Below, piece after piece: positions 26,582 to 34,169 of a DNA stretch of 64,000 bases; position 1 is the stretch's first letter; each line of letters begins with the position of its first letter. Source of the DNA: CANKHA01 sp034668825 (GTDB lineage: Bacteria; Pseudomonadota; Alphaproteobacteria; Rhizobiales; Xanthobacteraceae); contig JAXDOR010000074.1 of NCBI GenBank assembly GCA_034668825.1, forward strand, positions 9,633-73,632, read 5' to 3'. The position numbers and the translations under genes are program-made. The notes beneath the pieces were generated by a model that was not told where the DNA came from, did no database searches, and saw only the letters and a list, made by a program, of their open reading frames with translations.

Positions 26582-27090
26582 CGCTTCGCCCGCGCGCCTA
26601 TCGCGGCAATCGCCGCCAGCGCCAGCGAGATCAGCACGTTGTAGCCGGCCAGCGAAATCCCGAGGAAACGCCACGCCGCCTCGTCGCAGCGCACGATGCG
26701 TTCGGTTTGCAGCCGCTTGAGCAGATCGCCCGCCGTGCCGAGATCGAGCGCGGTGCCGGAGCATTCCAGCGGACCGGCCCAGAGTTTCCACTCGATGCCG
26801 GCGTGATAGGCGCCGAGCCCGGCGCTCCACAGCATGATCAGCGCGATGGCGACGAGTCCCGCGCGCGCGGCTTTCGGCTGCGACCGCGCCAGCGCGGCGA
26901 CAACGACTGCGAGCGGGATCACGATATAATAAGGTATCCGCTGCTCCAGGCAGAGCGGGCACGGCTGATATTTCAGCACGTATTGGAAAAACCAGGCGCC
27001 GAGGATCGTCGCCATGCCGCCTAGCGCCACCACCAACGCGGCGGCGGTGACCGGCTCGTTGCGAACCAAGTCCTGGATTTTTGCGCGCAT
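26554..27090 (-). CDS. dsbB: Disulfide bond formation protein B
   Basis: DsbB re-oxidises periplasmic DsbA and passes electrons to quinone. The 178-residue protein has four membrane helices and two periplasmic Cys pairs: Cys44/Cys47 in PCPLC and the second pair in PLECSG and VRCDEAAW. The ending is a short cytoplasmic tail. The ATG at 27090 begins MRAKIQDLV. It converges on the HNH gene with a 28-bp overlap, and is followed (plus strand) by the tRNA. In related genomes a YqaA-type gene often lies next to dsbB; here that gene is 7 kb away. Confidence 0.9.
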   Translation of the reverse strand: MRAKIQDLVRNEPVTAAALVVALGGMATILGAWFFQYVLKYQPCPLCLEQRIPYYIVIPLAVVVAALARSQPKAARAGLVAIALIMLWSAGLGAYHAGIEWKLWAGPLECSGTALDLGTAGDLLKRLQTERIVRCDEAAWRFLGISLAGYNVLISLALAAIAAIGARAKRYGSSSVSQ

Positions 27091-27207
27091 ATGTCCTCAC
27101 CGCTTTATCGCCATCCGGCATAGCGCCGGCTTTGCATTCTGTCGATTCCAGCGTGACCGCGCGGCGGAAGTTGACCCCGCGCGGTGCGCGGCTATGATCC
27201 GCGCCAT

Positions 27208-27292
27208 GCCCCTGTGGCGGAATTGGTAGACGCGCCTGACTCAAAATCAGGTTCCGCAAGGAGTGCTGGTTCGAGTCCGGCCAGGGGCACCA
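27208..27292 (+). tRNA. tRNA-Leu (CAA anticodon)
   Basis: An 85-nt class II tRNA with encoded CCA. The acceptor stem GCCCCTG (27208-27214) pairs with CAGGGGC (27282-27288), followed by discriminator A and CCA. The D-loop has GGTAGAC, the anticodon stem CCTGA/TCAGG encloses loop CTCAAAA giving anticodon CAA, a variable arm follows, and the T-loop is TTCGAGTCC. It reads UUG leucine codons. Such leucine tRNAs are common integration sites; an accessory stretch begins right after it, but no duplicated 3' end was found. Confidence 0.97.
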
Positions 27293-27382
27293 GACTTCGC
27301 TGCTCCGCAGCTTCGGCTCGGCAAGCCATAGCGTACGAAGGTTGCTACGCTTGCCGCCGAGACACGCAAGGACGCAGGTCCG

Positions 27383-27928
27383 ATGAATGTTACGCGGCTT
27401 GCCTTGTTCTGCTTATTGTTTTTCCCAGCTGTTGCCTTCGCGCAAGGGCAAGGTCGGACTCGCTGTTACGAGGCGAAGAATAAACTCTGCGCGCAAGAAC
27501 TAACGGAACAGGTGACGCGGTCCACCAGGTCGGGGCGTCCGGTCATTGTTCGTGCCATGACTGCATGGGATCGAAATTGCAATGAGTTGTCGGTGGAAAT
27601 TCGTCTTTCCCAACCGCCTCAGCACGGGACCGTCTGCCTCGCTATTGAAGGACTGAAAATCGGGAACGCCTATTTTAACAGATCCCCGCAGTGCCGTGGA
27701 CGGCCGATAGGAGGGACCGCTATTATTTACACCTCGCATCCTGGATTTGAGGGTCTCGACGAACTCGCATTCCTGCGGCGCTTGAACAACGGCCAGGAAG
27801 TCTCTGTGGCGGCGCAGATCAGGATCGCGCCCGCGCCTGCGGGATTTATGGAGGACCGGTCTGGCGCGGAAAAAAATACGCCTCAAAAACCAGGTCCCAT
27901 CCCGCGCTGCGTCGAGCTGGTTTCCTAG
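27383..27928 (+). CDS. Secreted hypothetical protein
   Basis: A 181-residue protein with a clear signal peptide (MNVTRLALFCLLFFPAVAFAQG). The mature part has five Cys (TRCYEAKNKLCAQE, DRNCNEL, TVCLAIEG, PQCRGRP) plus one near the end, suggesting disulfides. The segment GTAIIYTSHPGFEGLDELAF resembles the repeat motif of some bacterial surface and Ig-like folds, where P-x-F-x-G-x-D-x-F is common. No function can be named. It starts 91 bp after the tRNA and is the first protein gene of the accessory stretch. Confidence 0.65.
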   Translation: MNVTRLALFCLLFFPAVAFAQGQGRTRCYEAKNKLCAQELTEQVTRSTRSGRPVIVRAMTAWDRNCNELSVEIRLSQPPQHGTVCLAIEGLKIGNAYFNRSPQCRGRPIGGTAIIYTSHPGFEGLDELAFLRRLNNGQEVSVAAQIRIAPAPAGFMEDRSGAEKNTPQKPGPIPRCVELVS

Positions 27929-28045
27929 AAATCGCCTGCGGCAGCCGCCTTCGCCGGCACGAAAGGCCACTGTTGCCGCGTCGTAGCTTCAGCGAAAGCC
28001 GGCGGACTCGAAATTCTCTGATTCCATTTTCAAACAGCCACTTTG

Positions 28046-28080
28046 TTTTTTCCTCTCCCGTTGTGGGAGAGGGAAAAAGC
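28046..28080. repeat. Palindrome of the CCTCTCCC/GGGAGAGG type
   Basis: TTTTTCCTCTCCC, loop GTTGT, GGGAGAGGGAAAAAG forms a long stem with one bulge. Because A-runs rather than T-runs follow the stem on both strands, it is not a standard terminator. The CCTCTCCC arm resembles the palindromes at 62146-62273 and 63945-63970. Confidence 0.6.
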
Positions 28081-28157
28081 CAACGCTCCGCGGGCCCTAT
28101 TCTTTGCGGCGCGGGCGCGCCGGTCTCTTTTTCCTTGGTCCCCAATATGAGGGGAGC

Positions 28158-28245
28158 GGAGCGCCGAGAAGGCGCACCAAACAAACCGCGCTTGCGAGGC
28201 GCGGCACGCACCTTGCGATCGGTGCGTCTCGCCTCTCGGCGCTCC
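28158..28245. repeat. Composite inverted repeat with cloverleaf-like folding
   Basis: Outer arms GGAGCGCCGAGA (28158-28169) and TCTCGGCGCTCC (28234-28245) pair perfectly, extended by GGCG/CGCC. Inside are two further hairpins: CCGCGC/GCGCGG around TTGCGAG, and ACGCACC/GGTGCGT around TTGCGATC. Together they predict a three-way junction of about 88 nt. I know similar units from Bradyrhizobium-type genomes, but have not verified copy number here. Confidence 0.65.
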
Positions 28246-28460
28246 ACTGCGGCGACTTTGCGCCTCGGGGCCATGCTTCCGGGGACGGAGGCGCCCATTC
28301 GGGCAACCTGATCCAGGCGGCTTTCGCCGCCCTTCATCCGCTCCCGTCCAGCCATTGAAGGCAGAGCCCCGTAGTGGGCCCGGACGGCTGCCCGAGGCGT
28401 CCCGAGTGCCCGGCTGATGAGACCGAACCCGCGGACACCGCGCCTCGCTCCATCTTCCGA

Positions 28461-28499
28461 GCATCACCGGTTGACGCCCCTCAGCGAGCGAGGTGATGC
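28461..28499. repeat. 8-bp inverted repeat
   Basis: GCATCACC (28461-28468) and GGTGATGC (28492-28499) form a perfect stem with a 23-nt loop near the right edge of the repeat-rich gap. It may mark one end of a mobile palindromic unit. Confidence 0.4.
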
Positions 28500-28633
28500 G
28501 GATTAAATTCCTAGAATGTGGCGGGATTGTGAAGTCTTAGAGAACTTCAGGATGCGCCGCATGTCGTAATCTTAGAAAGAGCAAGCAGAGTGGATGCAAA
28601 ATTGCAAAGCGTCGTCTTAAAATTTCACGCTCG

Positions 28634-28798
28634 TCATTTATGCGGAGCTGTCACTTCCCAACCGCACCAATCGCACGCAAATTGCATAAGGACCACGCGA
28701 CCGTTGATCGATTCCGTGAGGACGCGACGCATTGGCTTATCGCAGTATACGCAGCGAGGCGCGGTATCCACTTTCGCTTCCTTTTCGAGGACTGACAT
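28634..28798 (-). CDS. 54-residue double-CxxC zinc-ribbon protein
   Basis: Reading the minus strand from ATG at 28798 gives MSVLEKEAKVDTAPRCVYC, then DKPMRRVLTESINGRVVLMQ and FACDWCGWEVTAPHK before TGA. Cys16/Cys19 and Cys42/Cys45 make two CxxC knuckles spaced like a zinc ribbon, and the codon pattern is clean, so this is probably a real gene although very short. A weak AGG precedes the start. It stands alone beside the repeat-rich gap. Small zinc-ribbon proteins often bind nucleic acid or a larger protein; the partner is unknown. Confidence 0.55.
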   Translation of the reverse strand: MSVLEKEAKVDTAPRCVYCDKPMRRVLTESINGRVVLMQFACDWCGWEVTAPHK

Positions 28799-28988
28799 TT
28801 CCGACCTGCTTTGCTTCGCATCCGAGAGCTGATGGCAACGGCGCCAGTCTAATTAGCAGAAGCGTCACCAGTTCCTCCGTCGGATTCCCAACAGAAGAAT
28901 CAGGGTGGAACTGTCTTTATGTTTTTTCGTTCAACCGGGATGCAGACTGCAGTGCTTGATGTTGAGGAAGGACCAAGAGGAGAATTGA

Positions 28989-29168
28989 ATGCCACGTGAA
29001 CTCATAGAGCCGCACAAGGGCGACAAGCGCTTCATCCGCCGCGATAAGGATGGCCAATTCACCGAAAGTCAGGTTGATGTCGGCCGTTCGCTTTCAGCCG
29101 ACCGGCGGAGCAAGTCCAAGACCGTCGTGAAGAAGGGCGATGGAGACCGAGGCGATCAGAAGCGATAG
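28989..29168 (+). CDS. Small basic conserved hypothetical protein
   Basis: A 59-residue, highly charged protein: it begins MPRELIEPHKGDKRFIRRD, has the middle DVGRSLSADRR, and ends in a Lys/Arg/Asp-rich tail. A strong GAGGAG lies just upstream of the ATG. The pattern IEPHKGDKR followed by VGRSLS is familiar from short proteins in Bradyrhizobium-type genomes, but no function is known. It ends 19 bp from the stop of the convergent HAD gene. Confidence 0.65.
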   Translation: MPRELIEPHKGDKRFIRRDKDGQFTESQVDVGRSLSADRRSKSKTVVKKGDGDRGDQKR

Positions 29169-29187
29169 TTAGGCCAGCGCTTTCGCA

Positions 29188-29679
29188 CTAGCTCTTGTCC
29201 CGCTTGAAAAGCGCATGGATGTTCTGAAAAAGTCGCGTCACCGGCCCCGCTCGCACCGTGCGGTCGGTCTTGCCTTCAAGATATTCCTCCACCGCTTTTG
29301 CAATCTTCTTGGTGAGGCCGGTCTTCGACGAGGGCTGAAAGAGCGGAAGATCATCCAGCTCGTCGCACTCGTCGTCGATAACCGCATAGCGCGTCACTTC
29401 GGGATGCTGCGAAAGCCAGGTCAGCACCTCCCGGCAACGTGGGCTCTTGGGCATGTCAGGGCAGACGTCAATGTGCGGAATCTTCCAATATTTAGCTGCA
29501 TACAGCCCGATGGGATCTACGCGCCATGTCGAGGACAACACGACCTTCGCGCCGGTCCGTTCCAGCAGCCTATTGAGCCGCGCCAACAGCTTGGAATCGA
29601 CGATGTAGGGCAGATCGCGCGGGTTCGGTGTCTTCTTGCAATTCAAGACGCCGTCGATGTCGAGGAAGATGACCTTCAT
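29188..29679 (-). CDS. HAD-superfamily protein (SAK-type HAD domain)
   Basis: A 163-residue HAD-fold protein. Motif I is FLDIDGVLNC with catalytic Asp7 and Asp9, motif II includes LSSTWR, and the acidic motif IV is VIDDECDEL. The layout matches the HAD domain called Swiss-army-knife RNA-repair-associated, which occurs alone or fused to RNA-repair modules. The C-terminal 40 residues (EEYLEGKTDRTVRAGPVTRL...FKRDKS) are basic. Here it is a stand-alone phosphatase-like protein without ligase or kinase partner nearby. The substrate is unknown. Confidence 0.78.
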   Translation of the reverse strand: MKVIFLDIDGVLNCKKTPNPRDLPYIVDSKLLARLNRLLERTGAKVVLSSTWRVDPIGLYAAKYWKIPHIDVCPDMPKSPRCREVLTWLSQHPEVTRYAVIDDECDELDDLPLFQPSSKTGLTKKIAKAVEEYLEGKTDRTVRAGPVTRLFQNIHALFKRDKS

Positions 29680-29719
29680 TTTCCGAGCAAAACCAAGTTT
29701 GAACCTAACGCCACCGTTA

Positions 29720-29872
29720 CTATTCCGAAGGTTTCAAGGAGTCGCGTCCTGGACCGGTCGTGGCGCCAGGGACGTTGCGGTCCGCCGGGGCGTTCGGATC
29801 GGAAAAACTCACCCACAGTGACGCAAGCAATACGACAAGCAGGCCGCTTACCACCATGGCGATAGTTTTCAT
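29720..29872 (-). CDS. Small single-pass membrane protein
   Basis: A 50-residue frame starting at ATG 29872: MKTIAMVVSGLLVVLLASLW is a clear signal/anchor helix, followed by a short polar part rich in Pro, Gly, Asp. No good ribosome site is seen. It lies upstream of the HAD gene on the same strand, 40 bp away, so could be co-transcribed. Support is moderate: the hydrophobic segment is well formed, but the length is short. Confidence 0.42.
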   Translation of the reverse strand: MKTIAMVVSGLLVVLLASLWVSFSDPNAPADRNVPGATTGPGRDSLKPSE

Positions 29873-30065
29873 GCGACTTGAATGTTTGGCGCCGACGTAA
29901 GTTTCACGCCGGCTCGTTTTTTCCGTCTTAGGCGCGACGAAGGTGCCATGTGCACCTCTATATGTTGTCTAGAGGCTGTGTGTTTCAGGCAAAAAATTGG
30001 TGAGGAACCAGATCAAATTTGTGTTGTTCAAAATACAAAGCACTGAGTTTGAGGGCGCAGATTCC

Positions 30066-30176
30066 ATGCAGAATGGAGAAGAAAAAATCGTGAGCGCGAG
30101 CGCGAAGACGGTCTATGCCGTGTTCGCCTTCCTTCTTATCGCCGTGTTGGTATACGGAGCCGCTCAGTGGCGATAG
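30066..30176 (+). CDS. 36-residue membrane peptide (tentative)
   Basis: An ATG frame reading MQNGEEKIVSASAK, then a hydrophobic helix TVYAVFAFLLIAVLVYGAAQW. A GTG seven codons in (30090) could be the start instead. No strong ribosome site. It may be a small inner-membrane protein; it sits in the 390-bp stretch between the HAD/small-protein pair and the RICIN gene. Listed because the helix is well formed and the composition resembles real small proteins. Confidence 0.33.
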   Translation: MQNGEEKIVSASAKTVYAVFAFLLIAVLVYGAAQWR

Positions 30177-30263
30177 CGCGGGGAGAAAGATAACAAGGCA
30201 GCTGTACGCGGCGCCGATATCGAAGCGGGCAAGGCCGATGTGGCGCGGCTGTGGCCGCCTGCG

Positions 30264-30803
30264 CTACAGCTTCAGCCTGATCGTCCAGCGCCGCGACGCA
30301 TCGCTATCGCAGTTGAACTGAAGCGCCGTCACGTTGTTATCGGTGCTGGTGCCCCCCGCGATGGTCAGGCACTTGTTGGTCTGCACGTTCCTGATCTGGT
30401 GGACACCGCTGCCGGTCACGTCGCTGATCCTCCAGGTGCGCGACGGATGGCTGTCGCAGTCAAACTGAAGAGCCGTCACGTTGTTGTCGGTACTCGTGCC
30501 GCCGGCGATCGTCAGACACTTGCCGGTCTGAACGTTCTTGATCTGGTAGATGCCGCCCGTCGTCTCGTTCAGCATCCAGCGGCGTGACGGATCGTTGTCA
30601 CAGTCGAACTGCACGGATTCAAGGTTGTTGGCGTCGCTCGTGCCCCCGGCGATGGTCAAGCACTTGCCGGTCTTGGCGTTGACGAGCATCACCTCGTTGG
30701 TGACCGGAGCGGCATATGTCACTGCGCTTGAGACGTAGAACAGCCCGAGGACGAAGATGCTCAACGCAACCGGGCCGGCGGGGGCGCGACGGAACATTAT
30801 CAT
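30264..30803 (-). CDS. Secreted ricin-type beta-trefoil lectin-like protein
   Basis: A 179-residue protein with an N-terminal signal (PVALSIFVLGLFYVSSAVTYA) and three tandem repeats of about 42-45 residues. Each carries KCLTIAGGTS...NN...QF(D/N)CD...SRRW, the lobe motif of a RICIN beta-trefoil, where the QxF/W core normally shapes a carbohydrate site. Repeats two and three are nearly identical, suggesting recent internal duplication. The ATG at 30803 is favoured by AAGG upstream; an in-frame start at 30911 would add an unlikely 36 residues. It has no catalytic domain. Sugar binding is inference from fold. Confidence 0.8.
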   Translation of the reverse strand: MIMFRRAPAGPVALSIFVLGLFYVSSAVTYAAPVTNEVMLVNAKTGKCLTIAGGTSDANNLESVQFDCDNDPSRRWMLNETTGGIYQIKNVQTGKCLTIAGGTSTDNNVTALQFDCDSHPSRTWRISDVTGSGVHQIRNVQTNKCLTIAGGTSTDNNVTALQFNCDSDASRRWTIRLKL

Positions 30804-31013
30804 GATGTCTTTTACCTTGTCCTGCAAAGCAACATTGCCTTGACTGCGCGATGGCACTCTACTTCCGAGATAGGCCATTGAAGACATATCGCAAAAGTCG
30901 AGTATGCCCACTCTTCCGCCAATAGCAACAGGACATTAGACAACAAGCGGTTGACCCTGCGCCCGCAATTAGACGTACAGCGCTATGTTTGCTTTACGGA
31001 TGCACCAGGCACG

Positions 31014-31421
31014 TCAGGGCGCTGGTCCGCGCTGGTACTGTTCGTCGCTGACCTTCTCCATCCAGTCCACAGGGCTGCCGTTGAGCGCCTCCTGAATCGC
31101 GATGTGGGTCATCGCCGTCTTAGGAGACGCGCCATGCCAATGCTTCTCGCCAGGCGCAAACCAGACCACGTCGCCCGGACGGATTTCCTCGATGGGGCCG
31201 CCGTCGCGCTGCGCCCAGCCGAGGCCGGAGGTGACGATCAGCGTCTGCCCCAGCGGATGCGTATGCCACGCGGTGCGCGCGCCGGGCTCGAAGGTCACAT
31301 GGGCGCCGCGCACACGGGCGGGCTCGGGCGCCTCGAAGAGCGGATCGACGCGGACGGTGCCGGTGAAATACTCCGCCGGCCCCTTGCCGGAGGGCTGCGC
31401 CCCGCTGCGTTTGATGTCCAT
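31014..31421 (-). CDS. Cupin-domain protein (small)
   Basis: A 135-residue single cupin. Motif 1 is GARTAWHTHPLGQTLIVTSGLGWAQ and motif 2 is GDVVWFAPGEKHWHGASPKTAMTHIAIQE, with the His/His/His metal pattern; the N-terminal PAEYFTGTVRVDPLFEAPEPARV fits the widespread small quinone- or carboxymuconate-associated cupins. The ATG at 31421 has GGAGAA upstream; the frame to 31535 overlaps the PRC-gene promoter. Divergent from the PRC-barrel gene with 134 bp between. Enzyme activity unknown. Confidence 0.82.
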   Translation of the reverse strand: MDIKRSGAQPSGKGPAEYFTGTVRVDPLFEAPEPARVRGAHVTFEPGARTAWHTHPLGQTLIVTSGLGWAQRDGGPIEEIRPGDVVWFAPGEKHWHGASPKTAMTHIAIQEALNGSPVDWMEKVSDEQYQRGPAP

Positions 31422-31555
31422 GATGTTTCTCCGTCTGCTGTCGGGGGCCTTGCGCTTCATCCTACTTGCCAGTTTAGTTCTGGTTGCGCCCCAGGAACAA
31501 AATTCACATTCGCCGATTGAGCAGGTATCTGCCAACCCCTTTTCAGGAGACTACG

Positions 31556-32038
31556 ATGCTCAAACAACTCCTTATCGGTGGCCTTCTCGCCGCCGCGATG
31601 GCCGTTCCGGCGGCTGCGCAATCCAATAGCGCGGCGCAGCAGGATTTATGGCGCGCTTCCAAGCTCGTCGGCGTCAACGTCTATAACGACAAGGACGAAA
31701 AGCTTGGCGACATTAGTGAAATTCTTCTCGACAAATCCGGCAAGGTGGCGGGCATCGTCATCGGCGTCGGCGGCTTCCTGGGCGTGGGCCAGCATGACAT
31801 CATGGTCGACATGGCGAAGCTGAAATTCGTCGATGAGCCGGCCCGCACCGCCGCGAACAGCAAGGCGGCCCCGGATGCGGCTGGAAGAAATACAACGACC
31901 GGCGCCGCCAACAACACCGCGAACACCAATGCAAATACCAACAACGCCTCGCGTAATCGCTGGTATCCCGACCACGCCATCTTGGCCGGCGCCACCAAGG
32001 ATTCGCTGAAGGCGATGAAGCAGTTCAAATACGACTAA
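31556..32038 (+). CDS. Exported PRC-barrel domain protein
   Basis: A 160-residue protein. A signal peptide (MLKQLLIGGLLAAAMAVPAAAQ) precedes a PRC-barrel at about residues 32-96 with LVGVNVYNDKDEKLGDISEILLDKSGKVAGIVIGVGGFLGVGQHDIMVD. An Asn/Thr/Ala-rich linker (NTTTGAANNTANTNANTN) leads to a short C-terminal helix. AGGAG lies nine bases before the ATG. Exported PRC proteins are frequent in rhizobia, often stress-induced; the partner is unknown. A hairpin follows the stop at 32061. Confidence 0.88.
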   Translation: MLKQLLIGGLLAAAMAVPAAAQSNSAAQQDLWRASKLVGVNVYNDKDEKLGDISEILLDKSGKVAGIVIGVGGFLGVGQHDIMVDMAKLKFVDEPARTAANSKAAPDAAGRNTTTGAANNTANTNANTNNASRNRWYPDHAILAGATKDSLKAMKQFKYD

Positions 32039-32060
32039 TCTCTCGCCATCTGCCCGCGAA

Positions 32061-32085
32061 CAGCCCCGGCGTAAAGCCGGGGCTG
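32061..32085. terminator. Strong hairpin between convergent genes
   Basis: CAGCCCCGGC, loop GTAAA, GCCGGGGCTG: a perfect 10-bp GC-rich stem, 22 bp after the PRC-barrel stop and 67 bp from the convergent NHL gene stop. There is no T-run, so termination would depend on hairpin strength or Rho. Confidence 0.6.
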
Positions 32086-32152
32086 TGAGAGAGGAACGGG
32101 AAGCCGCAACGCGGACGGGCAGCCGTCCGTGAGTGTCAGGGAAAGATTCTAA

Positions 32153-33280
32153 TCACTTCTCCGGCGCGCCGCTGACCACCTTGAATTTCTGGATGCGTTT
32201 TCCTTCGAAAACTTCCGTGGTGTAGACGTTGCCCTTGGAATCCACGGCCACGTTGTGCACGCCGAAGAAGAAGCCCGCGCCGCGGCCGCCGCTGCCCACG
32301 GTACTGACGACTTCGCCGTCGGAGCGGCGCACGACGCGGAATTCCTCGTTGGAGCCATCGACGTTGATGAAGAAAGTCTGATCCTTGTCCGGCCAGAAAT
32401 AAATGTCCCAGGCGGAGCCGGAGGCTTTCGTCTCCTTCAGAAAGACCCACTCGCGCACGAAGCTGCCGTCCTTGTGAAAGACCTGGATGCGGTTGTTGAC
32501 GCGGTCGCAGACATAGACCAGCCCGTCGTTGGCGATCTTGACGCAATGCACCGGGTTGGCGAAGTTCTGCGACGGCGGCGCTTTCGGATCGTATTTGTAG
32601 GCGCCCTCGCCTGCCACGATATCGTCCGGCGGCTTTTTGCCGTAGGCGCCCCAGTGCCGCTTATAGGCGCCGGTCTTGTAATCGAAGACGATGATGCGGT
32701 GATTGCCGTAACCGTCGGCCACATACATCTCGCCCGCGTCCTTGTCGAACCAAGTGTCGGCGGGCTGGCCGAGTTGGGTGAAGTCGTTGTCGCCCTTGCG
32801 CGGACCGGGTTTGCCGATCTGCATCAGGAATTTTCCGTCGCGGGTAAACTTGAGCAGCGCGCCGTCTTCCTTGCCGTTGCCGCCGAACCAGACATTGCCG
32901 TCCGGATCGAGCCGCATGCCGTGTTCCTGCGTCGGCCAGTCGTAGCCCTGCCCCGGCCCGCCCCAAGCCTGCACCACGTTGCCGTCCGGATCGAACTCGA
33001 TCACCGGCGGCGCGGGACGGCAGCATTTGCCGGCATTGTTGGCGGCATTGCTTTCCTGCCGCGACAGGCTGCGCGGGCGCTGCATGATCCAGATGTGATC
33101 GCGTTCGTCGATGGCGACGCCGGCGACCTGGCCGAGCATCCATTCGTTCGGCAGTTTCTTCGGCCAGAACGGATCGACTTCGAATTTCGGCACTTCGGCG
33201 GCATGAGTCAGGGCGGCGCTGATCAACAATAGCGGCGCGACCAGAATTCCGCGGCGGAGAAAATCCCCTATCGCTGGCAT
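32153..33280 (-). CDS. Exported NHL-repeat beta-propeller protein
   Basis: A 375-residue protein with a signal peptide (ILVAPLLLISAALTHA) and several NHL-type blades: GVAIDERDHIWI, GMRLDPDGNVWFGG, DGYGNHRIIVFD, DRVNNRIQVFHKDG, GVHNVAVDSKGNVYTTEVFEGKRIQKF. The blades match the peptidylglycine lyase-like/6-bladed propeller family common in soil bacteria. The pair of adjacent Cys (GKCCRP) is notable. No catalytic residues can be assigned. The start ATG at 33280 fits the signal peptide. It is transcribed alone, facing a repeat element upstream. Confidence 0.82.
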   Translation of the reverse strand: MPAIGDFLRRGILVAPLLLISAALTHAAEVPKFEVDPFWPKKLPNEWMLGQVAGVAIDERDHIWIMQRPRSLSRQESNAANNAGKCCRPAPPVIEFDPDGNVVQAWGGPGQGYDWPTQEHGMRLDPDGNVWFGGNGKEDGALLKFTRDGKFLMQIGKPGPRKGDNDFTQLGQPADTWFDKDAGEMYVADGYGNHRIIVFDYKTGAYKRHWGAYGKKPPDDIVAGEGAYKYDPKAPPSQNFANPVHCVKIANDGLVYVCDRVNNRIQVFHKDGSFVREWVFLKETKASGSAWDIYFWPDKDQTFFINVDGSNEEFRVVRRSDGEVVSTVGSGGRGAGFFFGVHNVAVDSKGNVYTTEVFEGKRIQKFKVVSGAPEK

Positions 33281-33361
33281 ATGTCCTCCCGAATGATTTA
33301 TCTTATTGGGAATATCCTAAGTCATTCCAGGACACGCCGAAAGGCGCCGGCATTTTTCCGC

Positions 33362-33518
33362 CCTCATCCTGAGGAGCGATCCCAACGGGTCCGCGCAAGC
33401 GCGGCCCGATGGGACCGCGTCTCGAAGGACGAGGGCGGCCCCATCCTTCGAGACGCATCGCATCGCAGCCGAGTGCACGCAGGCTACGGCTGCTACGGCG
33501 ATGCTCCTCAGGATGAGG
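33362..33518. repeat. 157-bp composite palindromic element
   Basis: Outer arms CCTCATCCTGAGGAGC (33362-33377) and its exact complement GCTCCTCAGGATGAGG (33503-33518) enclose smaller hairpins: CCGCGC/GCGCGG around AA, and GCGTCTCGAAGGA (33417-33429) with TCCTTCGAGACGC (33444-33456). This architecture matches the large extragenic palindromes seen in Bradyrhizobium and relatives. It fills most of the 268-bp gap between the NHL gene and the next gene; no coding capacity is seen in it. Confidence 0.75.
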
Positions 33519-33548
33519 TTGAGTATGTGGAACGCGGCACGCCGGTTG

Positions 33549-34169
33549 TTACTGACACACGGCTTTGACGACGAAAGCTTCGGTCTCGCATTCGCTCGGG
33601 TCCGGTCTGCGGCCGGACAGCCAAATCCGCGTGGGGCATTTCTGCGCCGACTGGACCTCTGTGCTCTTGCCGGAGGCGAAACCCTTGCCGCGGCAGACCG
33701 TCTCCGCCGCGACGCGGCAGTCCGGAGCGCCGTTGGCGGCGGTTACGCAACGCTCCCGCCCTTCGATAATCCGCGCGCCGGGCAGCCGGGCGACGCTATC
33801 CGCCGCATCCTTCGCGGCATCGGCCGCCCCCTTGGCGGTTCCGCTGGCGTTATCGCCGAATTCGCCGAGCGTGCCGCGCGCGCCGCGCATGGTGGAATTG
33901 AAACGGGCCGCGGAATCCTCGAACCAGCGGCCGATGCCCTCAAGCATTCCGGGCTCATGGGGAGGCGGATTTTGTTGAGCGGGCGCCTCGGGCGCACGCG
34001 GCTGCTGCGCCATGACCGCATGGGCGAGCAGCACGATGACACCGGCAGTCACAGCCGCGGCCAAGCCCCGGTCGATCGCAGCTGGAGATTTAGATCGGTG
34101 ATAGCGAACGGTCATGTCGACGACAATTTTGGCGCTCCCGCTGGTGCCACGGCCACCCAATAACTTCAT
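33549..34169 (-). CDS. Conserved hypothetical exported protein
   Basis: A 206-residue protein with one N-terminal hydrophobic segment (AAVTAGVIVLLAHAVMAQ) acting as signal or anchor, a Pro/Ala linker, and a middle with PGMLEGIGRWFEDSAARF and GTAKGAADAAKDAADSVARLPGARI. The C-terminal half has six Cys (ERCVTAANGAPDCRVAAETVCRGKG..., KCPTRIW, SECETEAFVVKAVCQ), suggesting disulfide bonds. The pattern is known from Bradyrhizobium-type genomes as a hypothetical protein. ATG 34169 has GGAG; an alternative ATG is at 34115. Function unknown. Confidence 0.72.
   Translation of the reverse strand: MKLLGGRGTSGSAKIVVDMTVRYHRSKSPAAIDRGLAAAVTAGVIVLLAHAVMAQQPRAPEAPAQQNPPPHEPGMLEGIGRWFEDSAARFNSTMRGARGTLGEFGDNASGTAKGAADAAKDAADSVARLPGARIIEGRERCVTAANGAPDCRVAAETVCRGKGFASGKSTEVQSAQKCPTRIWLSGRRPDPSECETEAFVVKAVCQ

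Larger units (their letters stand above)
27929..28633. other. Repeat-rich non-coding gap
   Basis: Seven hundred bases with no convincing gene. Open frames on both strands are long only because of GC bias and palindromes; a minus-strand frame (27846-28355) reads through the repeats and ends in the neighbouring gene. The gap contains at least three inverted-repeat structures, listed separately, and a TA-rich segment after 28505. It is probably a site where mobile palindromic units accumulated. Confidence 0.6.

Noticed and set aside
28046..28080. Rho-independent terminator
   Set aside because: The stem is followed by A-runs, not T-runs, on both strands, so it was listed as a repeat.
27846..28355. 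169-residue minus-strand frame
   Set aside because: It runs through repeat hairpins and into the opposite strand of a secreted-protein gene; the open frame is explained by composition.
28590..28832. 80-residue plus-strand frame
   Set aside because: The opposite strand encodes a coherent double-CxxC zinc-ribbon protein; the plus-strand frame has no features.
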